From Trichodesmium sp050015995 (lineage in GTDB: Bacteria; Cyanobacteriota; Cyanobacteriia; Cyanobacteriales; Microcoleaceae), in contig NZ_JBNHEP010000307.1 in the NCBI RefSeq assembly GCF_050015995.1, positions 1 to 64,000 on the forward strand: a DNA stretch of 64,000 nt, in the 5' to 3' direction. A program made the position numbers and the translations under genes. Positions 1-9,628 of the stretch are shown piece after piece. Position 1 is the first letter of the stretch. Every line of letters starts with the position of its first letter. The notes below the pieces were generated by a model. That model did not search any database, was not told where the DNA came from, and worked only from the letters and a program-made list of their open reading frames with translations.

Positions 1-202
1 TATAACTCATAAATCATAATTGAGGAAAAAATTCTAACCCCCAGTCATTTATCCATTTTTATTGATACCAAACTATCCCTTAAATAAGATTTTGAGGATT
101 TAAGTCTGACCATCACACCACCTCCCTATGTTTTGGAGGATTTGATAGTATTAATATTATTAAATCTACCATTAAATCCACCAATTTTCTAAAGGTTAAT
201 AG

Positions 203-1633
203 CTAGTGAACAGTAGCTCGTTTAAACGCTTCATCCAAAACTTCTGACAAAGTAGGATGAGTATGTACATTAAAAGATAACTCATTAACAGACTGCTTTT
301 TAGCTATAGCATTTGCTGCCTCTTGAATTAAATCAGAAGCATGAAGACCAATAATATGTACTCCTAATAATTCTCCTGTATCTTTACGATAAATTACTTT
401 AGCCACACCATCTGTTTCACCTTCAGCGATCGCTTTGGAATTACCCTTAAAATAAGTTCTGACAGTTGCTACTTCAAACCCCTGTTCTTGGCCTAAATCT
501 TTGGCTGCTGATTCTGTCATACCAACATAGCTAATTTCTGGATGAGTAAAAGCTGCCGCCGGGATACTAAGATAATCTACTTCCCGATAACGACCACAGA
601 TATTTTCTACCACTGTTATTCCTTGGGCGGATGCTGTATGGGCCAACATCATTTTTCCTGTCGCATCACCGATCGCCCATAAATTAGGTACTGGTTCACC
701 ACTTGACAAAACAGCCATTTTGCTATTTACGGGAATAAATCCTCGGCGGTCAGTTTCTACCCCGACAGAATCCAGTGCCAAATCTGTTGTATAGGGAATG
801 CGACCTGTGGCAACTAGACAAGCATCAACTTCTAGAACTTCTTCTACTTCTTTAGTCTTGGCATCAGCAAGTTCAATAATTACTGGAGACCCAGGAACTA
901 CCTTCATAGCCAACTTACCAACTTTCGTCTCAATATCTCTTGATTGAATTAGAACTCTTTGTGCAATCTTAGCTATATCTGGATCGAAAGTAGGCATTAA
1001 CCGATCTAACGCCTCAATCATTGTAATCTCACATCCAAGGGCAGTGTAAATATCAGAAAATTCTAATCCGATATAACCACTACCAATAATTGCAACCCAA
1101 GGTGGTAACCAATCTAGTTTTAGAGCATCATCACTGGTAAAGACCGTCTTACCATCCAGTTCTATTCCAGGAGGAACAAAAGGTACTGACCCAGGAGCAA
1201 GTATAATATCTTTGGCAGTAAAATTTTCTTCTCCCTTTTCCGTCTTAACCGTAACTTTTTGTTTTCCTGCTACCTGACCCCAACCTATAATCGTATCGAC
1301 ACCTAAACGTTTAAGGCTGTTGGTCATGTCACCTCTTATTTTGGTAACAATGTTACTTGCATGAGAAGCAATTACTTGTCGATCATAAGCCACATTATCT
1401 AATTGAATGCCCAGAGTTTTTAAGTGGTGAGTATCCCGTAACTCTCGAACTTTGCCAGATGCTGCCAGGAGTGCTTTGGATGGTATACAACCTCGGTTAA
1501 CACAAGTACCACCCATTTCTGCTGCTTCTACAATAGCTGTTTTTAGGCCACAGCTCGTAGCGTGTAATGCTGCACCATGTCCACCGACACCTGCGCCGAT
1601 AATTATTAAGTCGTAATCAAATTCTTGAGTCAT
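203..1633 (-). CDS. lpdA: Dihydrolipoyl dehydrogenase (E3)
   Basis: FAD-dependent disulfide oxidoreductase that reoxidises dihydrolipoamide using NAD+, as the E3 subunit of pyruvate dehydrogenase and the L-protein of glycine cleavage. The 476-aa product is full length for the family. The N-terminal FAD dinucleotide fold is IIIGAGVGGHGAA (residues 10-22). The redox disulfide motif GGTCVNRGCIPSK gives Cys44 and Cys49. A second Rossmann motif (IIGSGYIGLE) binds NAD, and the C-terminal HTHPTLSE motif carries the His/Glu active-site pair. The start at 1633 is an ATG just before the FAD fold. It appears monocistronic. Because 2-OGDC/SSADH genes lie elsewhere in the window, this E3 probably does not serve a 2-oxoglutarate dehydrogenase complex (inference). 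Confidence 0.96.
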   Translation of the reverse strand: MTQEFDYDLIIIGAGVGGHGAALHATSCGLKTAIVEAAEMGGTCVNRGCIPSKALLAASGKVRELRDTHHLKTLGIQLDNVAYDRQVIASHASNIVTKIRGDMTNSLKRLGVDTIIGWGQVAGKQKVTVKTEKGEENFTAKDIILAPGSVPFVPPGIELDGKTVFTSDDALKLDWLPPWVAIIGSGYIGLEFSDIYTALGCEITMIEALDRLMPTFDPDIAKIAQRVLIQSRDIETKVGKLAMKVVPGSPVIIELADAKTKEVEEVLEVDACLVATGRIPYTTDLALDSVGVETDRRGFIPVNSKMAVLSSGEPVPNLWAIGDATGKMMLAHTASAQGITVVENICGRYREVDYLSIPAAAFTHPEISYVGMTESAAKDLGQEQGFEVATVRTYFKGNSKAIAEGETDGVAKVIYRKDTGELLGVHIIGLHASDLIQEAANAIAKKQSVNELSFNVHTHPTLSEVLDEAFKRATVH

Positions 1634-1796
1634 CTCTGTTTTCTAAAACTTCTCGGTATGTTTGCAAAAACAACAACATATAGCTAAACATGATTATTAG
1701 GAATTTTTTTGACTCCTTTGGCCTATCTCCCTAGAGATTAACTTGGCCTAACAAATCATAATAAATTCTCGAGATAGAATTATCCATCAAATCAAA

Positions 1797-2562
1797 TTAG
1801 ATGCACTTATTCTGGTTTATCATCGAATTTTCAAATTCCTTTTTCCAATCTTTAGGTAGAGCCATATAAAACGCTGATGTATAATAATCATCATTTTTAA
1901 AGCGACAAATATCAAGGGCTTGGCTATATTTGCTTTTTTGTGAAATTTCATACTCGGCATCCGTCATTATTCGTCCTTTGACTGGAGCATTGCAACAAAT
2001 GAAGTAGCCATATTTTCGGAATTCCGCTTCAATATAATTGGCGCAAATATCATAATAAAATATAGGGTAAGTCAAGAATGCAAGTAGTGGTAAAGAGCTT
2101 TTTGCGATAACAAGGGGCAACATTTGCTCAAAAAAATGAGGGCCTATATAGCCAATAGAACCAACACAGATCAAAATATCTATTTGTGAAAAAATATCTT
2201 TAAGGTCATCAGTTAATAAGTCATGCTTAAGATCGAAAACATATCCTTGCTTGCATAAATTCATCTTTATTGGCAAACTCTATAGCAGGTTTTGAACTAT
2301 CCAACAAGTAAAACTTATATTTATTTGTATCCTGAAAACGATCCATGTAAAACTTTTCGATGTCTCCCCATAAATGTCTTTTTAACCGATTGTCTTCCAC
2401 ATAAAAATCGATCAACTGCGACCAAGTTAAATCCCATAATTTTAGTGTAGAAATAATACCATAAGACGAAACTAACTCCATAATCTTTACAGAACCCTGT
2501 AAATCATTGCTGAGTTTCTCAAATAATGAATTTAAGTAGCGCATAGCATAATTCGGGCACAA
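1797..2562 (-). pseudogene. Class I SAM-dependent methyltransferase, frameshifted
   Basis: Two overlapping reading frames on the minus strand form one methyltransferase-like protein. The 5' part (2562 to 2227) has a motif I-like segment, IMELVSSYGIISTLKL, and a motif II-like YLLDSSKPAIEFAN. The 3' part (from about 2276 to 1797) continues with YVFDLKHD and the strand-4 segment DILICVGSIGYIG. The join is near 2245-2275, where the first frame runs out into a short unrelated tail. The glycines of motif I are poorly kept (ELVSSYG instead of the usual DxGxxYG). This supports decay rather than programmed frameshifting, although a sequencing error cannot be excluded. The substrate is unknown. Confidence 0.6.
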
Positions 2563-2644
2563 TATACTATTTCTCCCTAGAAAAAATCATATAATCAGCA
2601 GAAGTTTCTGCAGTCTAAACACGAAACCAATATTTATTCTGCTA

Positions 2645-2823
2645 ATTTCATAAAATATTGCTACACTCACGATACAGGGAATAGGTATGGAGAGAAAGAA
2701 AAAAATAATAAAAAAAGATAAAACATTTTTTTATTTTGACAATTTATGGAATTTATAATTTTTTATTGTAGGAATAAATCACAAATTTAAGATGTAACTG
2801 TCTTTTTTGAATTTGGTATTATT
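2645..2823. repeat. MITE-like repeat, copy 1 (inverted copy at 34.3 kb)
   Basis: About 180 bp that matches the reverse complement of 34281-34468 along its length. Shared blocks include TTTCATAAAATATTGCTAC at one end, ACAATTTATGGAATTTATAA in the middle and GAATTTGGTATTA at the other end. The termini resemble inverted TAATACCAAT/ATTTGGTATTA ends. It contains no open reading frame. The two copies differ mainly in a purine-rich central tract. Confidence 0.65.
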
Positions 2824-3031
2824 TTCTATCTTCATTTTTTACTGTACAAATACTTATGGTTGAACTTTACAGGAGGAAAAAAGTTTAAGCTTGCCTTCAA
2901 AAATACCATTGTTATCAAACACTTTAGCATTTGCAATTATCAATGTTTGGCGTTGCTGAGTGGTAATGATTTTTAGATTAAGTATCAACGCTAAAAATCT
3001 GTTTTTCAATTTTACCTTTAGCTACTTACCA

Positions 3032-3415
3032 TTACATTTCAGCAAAGCCCAATGTTTTGTCTTGGTATTTTTTCATGGTGGTGAATTTCATTTCTACATT
3101 AATGTTTTCTTGTTCTCAGATGGCCTTTTTGTAAGAAAAATTACTTTCTATCACCCAAGCTTTAAATGTTTTTTCAGTCAACCAATTCCAAATATGTCCA
3201 TATATAATTGCAAGTTGACTCAGAAATTCAGAAGTTGAAAATATCGTTAAATGAAAAGCATCTGCATCAGTTAGTGAAACAAAGGTAGAGTTCATTCGCA
3301 ATTTTGCTTTCAATATATCTTCCAAAATCTCAATTTCTAAAATTTCCCAGCAATCTTCCTTGACTCCACCATTAAGGTAAGGTGATGATATTTTCAAAAA
3401 ATCTTTTGGTGTCAA
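3032..3415 (-). pseudogene. FcoT-like thioesterase fragment with in-frame stop
   Basis: The frame starting at 3415 encodes a 99-aa protein (SPYLNGGVKEDCWEILEIEI, then FVSLTDADAFHLTIFSTSEF) that resembles the hot-dog-fold FcoT-type thioesterases. It stops at a TGA at 3116-3118. The same frame continues past the stop with EQENINVEMKFTTMKKYQDK, which looks like the expected downstream strand of the same protein, and ends at TAA 3032. The stop therefore most likely arose by point mutation of an Arg codon (CGA to TGA). The C-terminal third expected for the family is missing. The family assignment is from memory of sequence pattern and is moderate to weak. A plus-strand ORF over 2960-3238 is only its shadow. 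Confidence 0.42.
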
Positions 3416-3453
3416 GTGCTTCTATAGCATATCAATGTTCTCAAATTAATCAG

Positions 3454-4214
3454 TATTATAATATTTTCGATGAGGGTATAGTCAGTTTTTTAGTTATGAT
3501 TAACTACACTATCTACTATATAAACCATTTGGGAATTTCTTACCTAATGATCGGTCTTACAGTTTCTTTGTTTAATCATTATTGGCATAATATAGTTCTC
3601 ACTCAGCTATTACCTAGCTCTAAATTGCTTAATATACTAGCTACTTCAGCTTGAAAAAGATACCAAATAGTTTTTATCTATTACTTTCATCTACACTGTC
3701 TTTCTCCAAATCACTTATTAGTCAGTTAAACTTTGAATTTAAATATTTTGAACTTAAATATATAGAGGGGAAAAATTAATATGGATAAAAAAGATATTCG
3801 TAGTAGAGCAGCCAAAACATTTATGGATAACTTTATTATAATATTTTCGATGAGGGTATAGTCAGTTTTTTAGTTATGATTAACTACACTATCTACTATA
3901 TAAACCATTTGGGAATTTCTTACCTAATGATCGGTCTTACAGTTTCTTTGTTTAATCATTATTGGCATAATATAGTTCTCACTCAGCTATTACCTAGCTC
4001 TAAATTGCTTAATATACTAGCTACTTCAGCTTGAAAAAGATACCAAATAGTTTTTATCTATTACTTTCATCTACACTGTCTTTCTCCAAATCACTTATTA
4101 GTCAGTTAAACTTTGAATTTAAATATTTTGAACTTAAATATATAGAGGGGAAAAATTAATATGGATAAAAAAGATATTCGTAGTAGAGCAGCCAAAACAT
4201 TTATGGATAACTTT
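3454..4214. repeat. Perfect 380-bp tandem duplication
   Basis: Positions 3454-3834 are repeated at 3834-4214 with a constant offset of 380 and no mismatch seen. The unit carries the upstream region and the first 18 codons of the small gene at 4161. The first copy therefore has a promoter region, ribosome-binding site and start codon joined to the start of the second copy. Identity this high means a very recent event or an assembly artefact. Confidence 0.9.
3781..3861 (+). pseudogene. Truncated duplicate of the 83-aa gene start
   Basis: The ATG at 3781 begins the same 18 codons (MDKKDIRSRAAKTFMDNF) as the gene at 4161, then runs across the duplication junction into non-coding sequence and stops after 26 codons. 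It keeps the same upstream GAGGGG-type ribosome-binding site as the intact gene, so it may be expressed as a short peptide, but a function is unlikely. Confidence 0.6.
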
Positions 4215-4412
4215 GAGAAACAACTTAATCTTGCTCTTCAAGAAACTCAAATTGAAGACAATAATTCAGAACTTGCAAATACCAACAAAAAATCAAAAGA
4301 ACATCAGTCAAATGAACAATGTAATTTATCAGAGTTAGAAGAAGCGATCGCTGACATAGATAAATATATTCAGACAAATAAAGAACATTCACCATCATTT
4401 CCCTCTGAATAA
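4161..4412 (+). CDS. Small hydrophilic protein of unknown function
   Basis: The 83-aa product is highly charged, with no signal peptide or membrane segment. The N-terminus MDKKDIRSRAAKTFMDNFEK and the C-terminal stretch LSELEEAIADIDKYIQ are predicted helical, separated by a low-complexity Asn/Gln/Lys linker. The start is supported by a ribosome-binding site (GAGGGG) about 12 bases upstream and by a HIP1 site inside the coding region. The gene follows a perfect 380-bp duplication of its own 5' part. I do not recognise the family; it could be a small regulatory or antitoxin-like protein, but nothing in the sequence proves that. Confidence 0.55.
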   Translation: MDKKDIRSRAAKTFMDNFEKQLNLALQETQIEDNNSELANTNKKSKEHQSNEQCNLSELEEAIADIDKYIQTNKEHSPSFPSE

Positions 4413-4420
4413 AAAATTAG

Positions 4421-4568
4421 GCGTTGCTGAAACACGGTATAATTTGATAATTTGGGATTGTTTGAATTACTTGTTAATATTAACTGTTCCCTATTATTTG
4501 TTCCCTATTATTTGTTCTTTGTTCCTTATTACCTATAACTTACCTTCATACCTTAATTGAGCAATGCC
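4421..4568. repeat. MITE-like element with GGCGTTGCT ends
   Basis: About 148 bp bounded by GGCGTTGCT and AGCAATGCC, an imperfect 9-bp terminal inverted repeat. The interior holds runs of TTCCCTATTATTTG-type low-complexity repeats and no ORF. A similar end, GGCGTTGCTGA, is seen near 2949. The rest of the gap up to 5007 shows no gene; 4680-4980 holds GC-richer debris resembling the structured repeats found at 15.8 and 28.3 kb. Confidence 0.5.
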
Positions 4569-5007
4569 AAAAATTAAAACAGTCCTAAAATAGTCAAGAT
4601 ATCAAAACTATTTCCGGCTGAAGTGTTCTCTGATTCTTACTAATCCCTATTTCTTTTTCCCTACTATGTATCATTAGCAAATTGATATTTTCCCGACGTT
4701 AAACTTGTGCGACAAAGTGGGATTCCTAAACCTTACGTTGGCTTTTGCGTAGCATGACCCAGGAAAGCTCAACTGAAGGAAGCTTTGGGTTTGATGTTTC
4801 TCGCGCACCTGCTTCCCTTGCCGAAGCCCTCCCCCAGATATGCATATCCTAAAACCTTATTCCATCTAAAAATAGGACAAAACTGGTAAAAACCAATTAA
4901 CCCAATCAGTTTTCCCATCCCCCCAACGACTCTCTTTCCAAGGGGGAGATGAATACCCACACTCTTCAACCAACATTGAGATAAATATAATAGTGGACTG
5001 CTTTTGA

Positions 5008-5784
5008 TTAAGATTGACGTTGACGCTGAACCTCATACAAAATTATAGCTGTACTTATGGCAACATTTAAAGATTCTACACCGTTACTCAAAGGAATATT
5101 AACAGAATAATCCGCCAAATCAATTAAATCTGTTGACATACCAGAACCTTCATTTCCCAAAACTATTAGTGTAGGTTTTCGTAAGTCTATCTGCCAATAG
5201 CTAATATTGGAGTTTGGAACTGTCGCTAAAACTTGCAGACCTTGACTTTGTAATTGTAATACTTCAGTCTTTAGGTCTTCAGATATTGCTTTATGTAAAT
5301 TAAACCATTCCCCGGCTGATGCCCGAACTACTTTAGGATGATACAAATCTACACTATCTCTACTCACAAATAAGCCATCTATATTTGTTGCTGTAGCTGT
5401 CCTGATTATAGTTCCCAAATTACCAGGGTCTTGTATTTTTTCTAAAGCAATTCCCAAGGTCTTAATCTTCAGAAAATTTGTTTGGCTCTGTGGTGCTATA
5501 GCCACTACTCCATCAGGATTAATTGTAGTAGCAAGAGATTGAATAACCCTAGCACTTACTAATTCTATCCTTTGAGCTTTTTGGGATACTAATTCACACA
5601 AAGATTTATGTTTTTCTTGCCATTCAGGTGTATAACAGACAGTTGTAAGAGGATAATCTCTTCTGCAAGCTTCTTCTAACAGATGAGTTCCTTCAACTAG
5701 AAATAATTGTTGTTCCCGCCTCCCTTTTGATTGGTGAAGTTGGCGGATTTGCTTGATCAAAGGATTTTGCAAACTGGTCAGCAC
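5008..5784 (-). CDS. TrmH/SpoU-family RNA 2'-O-methyltransferase
   Basis: SPOUT-class enzyme that probably transfers a methyl group from SAM to a ribose 2'-OH of rRNA or tRNA. The 258-aa product has an N-terminal substrate-binding domain (residues 1-95, containing FLVEGTHLLEEA) and a C-terminal trefoil-knot domain with all three SpoU motifs: motif 1 EKIQDPGNLGTIIRTA (115-130, with catalytic Arg), motif 2 LIVLGNEGSGMS (206-217), and motif 3 NIPLSNGVESLNVAIS (229-244). Length and motifs fit RlmB/TsnR-like enzymes. The exact target nucleotide cannot be assigned from sequence. It stands alone, with non-coding DNA on both sides. Confidence 0.9.
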   Translation of the reverse strand: MLTSLQNPLIKQIRQLHQSKGRREQQLFLVEGTHLLEEACRRDYPLTTVCYTPEWQEKHKSLCELVSQKAQRIELVSARVIQSLATTINPDGVVAIAPQSQTNFLKIKTLGIALEKIQDPGNLGTIIRTATATNIDGLFVSRDSVDLYHPKVVRASAGEWFNLHKAISEDLKTEVLQLQSQGLQVLATVPNSNISYWQIDLRKPTLIVLGNEGSGMSTDLIDLADYSVNIPLSNGVESLNVAISTAIILYEVQRQRQS

Positions 5785-6407
5785 TGTTAATATTTGATTG
5801 CCTATTTAGGGTCTGCTGAAAAAGTATTAGGTGTGAGGTTAGGAAAGAGCGATAGGGCGACAGGAAACATTTTTATCATTCTGCTAACTCCATTTAGTTA
5901 CTTGTTTATCTTCTAAAAATTAATTTAGTACGTGATAGTACAAGAACTCTTAAATTGAAGTGAGCCGGCTTTAATAATACTTACTTATCTTGGTAGCTAA
6001 TGATTTTAATTTTATTCAGCAAGCCCTTTTTAGCATTTCCATTTAACAATTAGGTAGTGGTGTACAAGTAGTGATTTTTGCAGTTAGGTTCCTGACAGTG
6101 AAAGGGGTTTACTTATAAATATCACTACATCTACAGGACTACCAAAAATTAAAATTAATCTAAGACAAAGGCTAGAAGGAAAAAATGTTTCAAACAAATT
6201 AGAAAAAAAAGTTTGAGAAGAAGATTTTGTATTATCTAGTTTTCCCTCATGTTTTGTTATATTTTCCTTTTTTCTAGCCATTCAGTTTTTACAACTCATT
6301 TAGGTTTGAAGTACCTCAACTAAACTTTGTTTAGGTATTTCTTTTTGTCTTTTTAGGTTGATCTGTGTAGCTACACACTTATTCAAACCTATAGTCTAAA
6401 GATACAA
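5785..6407. other. Intergenic region, no supported gene
   Basis: Roughly 620 bp between the RNA methyltransferase and tRNA-Leu(CAG). A 65-codon minus-strand frame (6084-6281) has low-complexity Phe/Ser composition and no recognisable domain, and I do not call it. No clear repeat or structured element was seen. The similar stretch 6492-6900 on the other side of the tRNA is AT-rich and also empty. Confidence 0.5.
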
Positions 6408-6491
6408 TGCGGAACCCGGGACTTGAACCCGGAAGTCCTTGCGAACACTAGAACCTGAATCTAGCGCGTCTACCAATTCCGCCAGTTCCGC
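6408..6491 (-). tRNA. tRNA-Leu (anticodon CAG)
   Basis: On the minus strand the acceptor stem GCGGAAC pairs with GTTCCGC. The class II variable arm (long arm after the anticodon stem) identifies a Leu/Ser/Tyr-type tRNA. The anticodon stem CTAGA/TCTAG encloses the loop TTCAGGT with anticodon CAG. The T-arm is CCGGGTTCAAGTCCCGG. The D-loop motif TGGTAGACGC is typical of tRNA-Leu. The discriminator is A and CCA is not encoded. Confidence 0.95.
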
Positions 6492-6900
6492 TAAGTGACA
6501 ATTCTTTATTATTACTTATCTATTCAAATTTGTCAATTACGATATTTTTATTATAAGTAAAACTAATTTTATTATAGATTATATTTGTAATTTGAAATTT
6601 TTTAAATTGTTATATAACTTAATAAAATGAAGCTTATTGAGAATATTATCATTTATTTTCACCTATTTACGTTATTTGAAAGATTTGGTACAATAGTGAA
6701 CATTAATGTAAAATCTTGCAGAGCATTCTAACCTTCTCTAAATTAGACATCTATAAATCCATTGATACCGTTAACTTAAACTACATAATAGCTATTTAAA
6801 AACTTATAAATAGTTTTTTTAGTTAATGAAGCTTAACACTTTTCTGAACGGTATTTGACAAAATAAATCTTTGATGATATGAAAGAAAATTTTAGATGAA

Positions 6901-7218
6901 ATGATTTTAACAGGTCAGTTGATCAGAAACAGTTGTTTGCGTTATTGGATAAATAATCAAAAAGCTAGCCGTAACGACTTACAAAAACTTTGTTCTGTAC
7001 TAGCAAAAGATGTTAATTTTCCTTGGGCTAAAAAGTTAAATTCTCAAGCCAGACAGGCATCAGCCGATAGAGCATGGCAGTCAATACAACGATTTTATAA
7101 AAATTGTCGGCAAAATAAACCAGGTAAAAAAGGTTCAAAAAATTCACCTGTTCATAGGAGCAATAGTAAACAATACCTAGGGGCACGCCTCCTGCCTCCT
7201 GCGGAGGAGCTGCGCTAA
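6901..7218 (+). pseudogene. TnpB (IS200/IS605 family) N-terminal fragment
   Basis: The frame encodes a TnpB N-terminal segment (residues such as NSCLRYWINNQKA, WAKKLNSQARQASADRAW, FYKNCRQNKPGKKG) typical of the IS1341/IS891 branch. It breaks off after about 90 residues, where a GC-rich repeat with direct copies of CTAACGGAGGAGC-like sequence is inserted (7179-7240). No RuvC motifs follow. The 7240-7400 segment contains a hairpin (CCCGCATCA pairing with TGATGCCGGG near 7350-7385) that resembles the right end of such elements. TnpB is the RNA-guided nuclease of IS605 elements; this copy is dead. Confidence 0.75.
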
Positions 7219-8069
7219 CGGAGGAGCTTTGCTAACGGAAACTGGGGCTAAAAGTCCAAACGCTACGGGAGAGTCCGACCTCTGGAGCGCGTGATGGCAA
7301 TATTGCGATCTTTAAGTTGTCTCTATGAACGTAGAATCATCAATGATGGGAATCCCGCATCAAATCAAAGATTATGATGCCGGGAGTATGTCAATTAGAT
7401 AGAGGGCAATTAAACTAGTTGGTGGAACTTTACAGTAGATTTCGGACTGATGTACAAAGCGTGAGGCGTGAAAATTCATTAATGGATAATGGATAATTGA
7501 TAATGGATAATTACCTCTCCCTTTTAGGGAGAGGATTGACTAATAAGGAAAAAATTTATTCTTAAGGGAAGATTGGAGGCAAGCGAGGAGACCTCGCCAT
7601 CCCATCCTGACGGAATGCTGGGCTTTCCGACCGCTCTGTTGGTCGATTGGATATGCCGAGGAGACCTCGCCATCCCATCCTAACGGACTGCTCCGCAAAC
7701 GACCGCTTTTTTCCCCTATCCAAGGGGAGGCTTTTAACCTAAACTGTTTAATTATTTAATTATTAATTATCCGGTAAAACTCTTGTGGTGCAGGTATCTT
7801 GCCAGCTAAATGTTTACCTCATAACAGAGGAAAGTGCTGTAATATTTTTGAAAAAGAAAATGGCTGAAAATTATAGACAGAATATTGGAAATACATCAAC
7901 TAGCTAAACAGATCAAAATCCAGAGAGTATTTTAGAAATATTGACTGTTAATTTGAGCAGCCAAGTATTTAATTTGAAATTTGGTATAGCTGAGAATATC
8001 AGCTTATGTTCTTTTGTGTGAATCGTGGAAGATTCCTTTTCCCAAAAAATTGGATAGTTTTTTTTCTTT
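7219..8069. other. Repeat-rich intergenic region
   Basis: No gene. The segment 7480-7790 carries the dispersed repeat whose variants contain ATAATTACCTCTCCCTTTTAG, a GGCGAGG-type block and AGGGGAGGCTTTTAACCTAAA. It is found again, inverted or partial, near 13020-13120, 25870-26060, 27380-27470 and 34740-34830. Simple repeats of ATGGATAATTG/TAATTATTAATTATC flank it. Confidence 0.5.
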
Positions 8070-8530
8070 ATAGGTATAGTAAACGTTCTACATAAATAAA
8101 TATAGTCGTATATAGTCAAATATTTTCGTTGATTTGTACTAAGGAGTAGTGTCAGAAAAACCTGAACAGTTTTTATGATGAAAGCTAGATTTCACAATCT
8201 ATTTCAGATAAAATTCGTAGAACTTATTTTTACATGATTCCTAAGCAGATACTAAATATTTGGCAAAATCAAATAACTCTTTCATCAAGTTTAATTTTAC
8301 CATTAAACATTAAACTAGCTGAGAATTAAAAACTAAATCATCAAATGCTCGGAGCCTTTAGTAAGGCAAACCACTTGATTTATGAAATTAGTTGACAGAC
8401 ATATTATTCAGAAAAATCATCAGTTTTATGCTGAAATTGACCGACTGTGTTTCTTGTCTAAAAATCTTTATAAATATGCTAATTATTTAGTTCATCAGTC
8501 TGTTGTATTTGAAAATATTTGTTGTCACTA
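8070..8530 (+). pseudogene. TnpB element: left end plus N-terminal fragment
   Basis: The frame from 8382 encodes the start of a TnpB (LVDRHIIQKNHQFYAEIDRL, then CFLSKNLYKYANYLVHQS). It is nearly identical to the start of the TnpB at 38320, but after about 50 residues it runs into the 3' end of ald. Upstream, 8075-8140 (ACGTTCTACATAAATA and a TATAGTCAAATATTTT block) matches 38105-38160, marking the shared left end of the element. The element was truncated exactly where ald ends, presumably by deletion. Confidence 0.75.
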
Positions 8531-9628
8531 TACTGAGTTTTTATTGCTTAGATCGGGAAATACTTCTCGGACAGCAGGATGAACCAAAACATGGTCTTTA
8601 ACATTCAATCCCTTAGCCAATCCCGGATTCATTTCTAAAGCTTTACTACCATAGTTGGCTAACTGCAATACATAAGGCAAAGTGCTATTATTTAAAGCCT
8701 GAGTAGCTGTCCAGGGAACTGCTCCTGGCATATTAGGTACTCCATAATGTACAACACCTAATTCCACATAAGTAGGATTTGTATGAGAAGTAGGATGTAG
8801 AGTTTCCACACAACCACCTTGATCCACAGCCACATCAATAATTACAGAGCCAGAACGCATCTGCTCCACCAAACTTTTAGGAACTAACACTGGAGAACGA
8901 CGACCAGGAACTAAAACGGCACCGACAAGCAAATCACAATCTTCTACTGCTGCTTCTATAGCAGAAGAACTACTATATAGTAACTCTACCCTTGAGCCAA
9001 ATAGAGTCTCTAAATAAGCCAACCTTTCCAAATTAATATCCAAAATTTGGACTCTTGCACCAAAACCAACAGCAATCTTAGCTGCCTCTGTACCAACTAC
9101 CCCTCCTCCTAGAATTACAACCTTGCCAGGGGTAACACCAGGAACTCCACCCAATAGAACACCTCTACCGCCTTGTTGCCTTTCCAAAAATCTTGCCCCA
9201 AACTGCACAGACAAACGTCCAGCTATTATACTCATAGGAGTTAACAAAGGTAGCCTTTGGTCAGCTAGCTCTACCGTTTCATAGGCGATCGCCATCACAC
9301 CACTTTCAATCAACCTTTCAGTTAACTTCCGATCCGCAGCCAAATGTAAATAAGTAAATAGTAGTTGTCCTGATTTGAGAAACTGATACTCTGATGATAA
9401 AGGTTCCTTGACCTTGACTATCATTTCACAATTCCAAACATCTTTAGTATCTGATAAGATATGTCCGCCTGCTTGAAGATAATCACTATCACTAAAACCT
9501 GCACCTAAACCAGCTTCTGTCTCTATAAATACCTGGTTACCTGCTTCAGTACAGACCCTAACACTTGCAGGAGTTAGTCCTACACGAAACTCTTGATCCT
9601 TAATTTCCTTTGGAATACCTATTTTCAT
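8528..9628 (-). CDS. ald: Alanine dehydrogenase
   Basis: NAD-dependent enzyme that reversibly deaminates L-alanine to pyruvate and ammonium. The 366-aa length is normal for the family. The N-terminal domain has MKIGIPKEIKDQEFRVGLTP, the substrate-binding lysine within VKVKEP (Lys74) and the catalytic His95 in YLHLAAD. The NAD-binding Rossmann motif is VILGGGVVGTEAA (171-183). The C-terminal segment VVHYGVPNMPGAVPWTAT is diagnostic for alanine dehydrogenases as opposed to transhydrogenase alpha subunits. It is monocistronic. The last bases overlap the end of a truncated TnpB fragment on the other strand, so the terminator region may have been replaced by transposon DNA. Confidence 0.96.
   Translation of the reverse strand: MKIGIPKEIKDQEFRVGLTPASVRVCTEAGNQVFIETEAGLGAGFSDSDYLQAGGHILSDTKDVWNCEMIVKVKEPLSSEYQFLKSGQLLFTYLHLAADRKLTERLIESGVMAIAYETVELADQRLPLLTPMSIIAGRLSVQFGARFLERQQGGRGVLLGGVPGVTPGKVVILGGGVVGTEAAKIAVGFGARVQILDINLERLAYLETLFGSRVELLYSSSSAIEAAVEDCDLLVGAVLVPGRRSPVLVPKSLVEQMRSGSVIIDVAVDQGGCVETLHPTSHTNPTYVELGVVHYGVPNMPGAVPWTATQALNNSTLPYVLQLANYGSKALEMNPGLAKGLNVKDHVLVHPAVREVFPDLSNKNSV

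Noticed and set aside
2960..3238. 92-codon plus-strand frame
   Set aside because: Antisense to the thioesterase-like frame and without protein-like composition.
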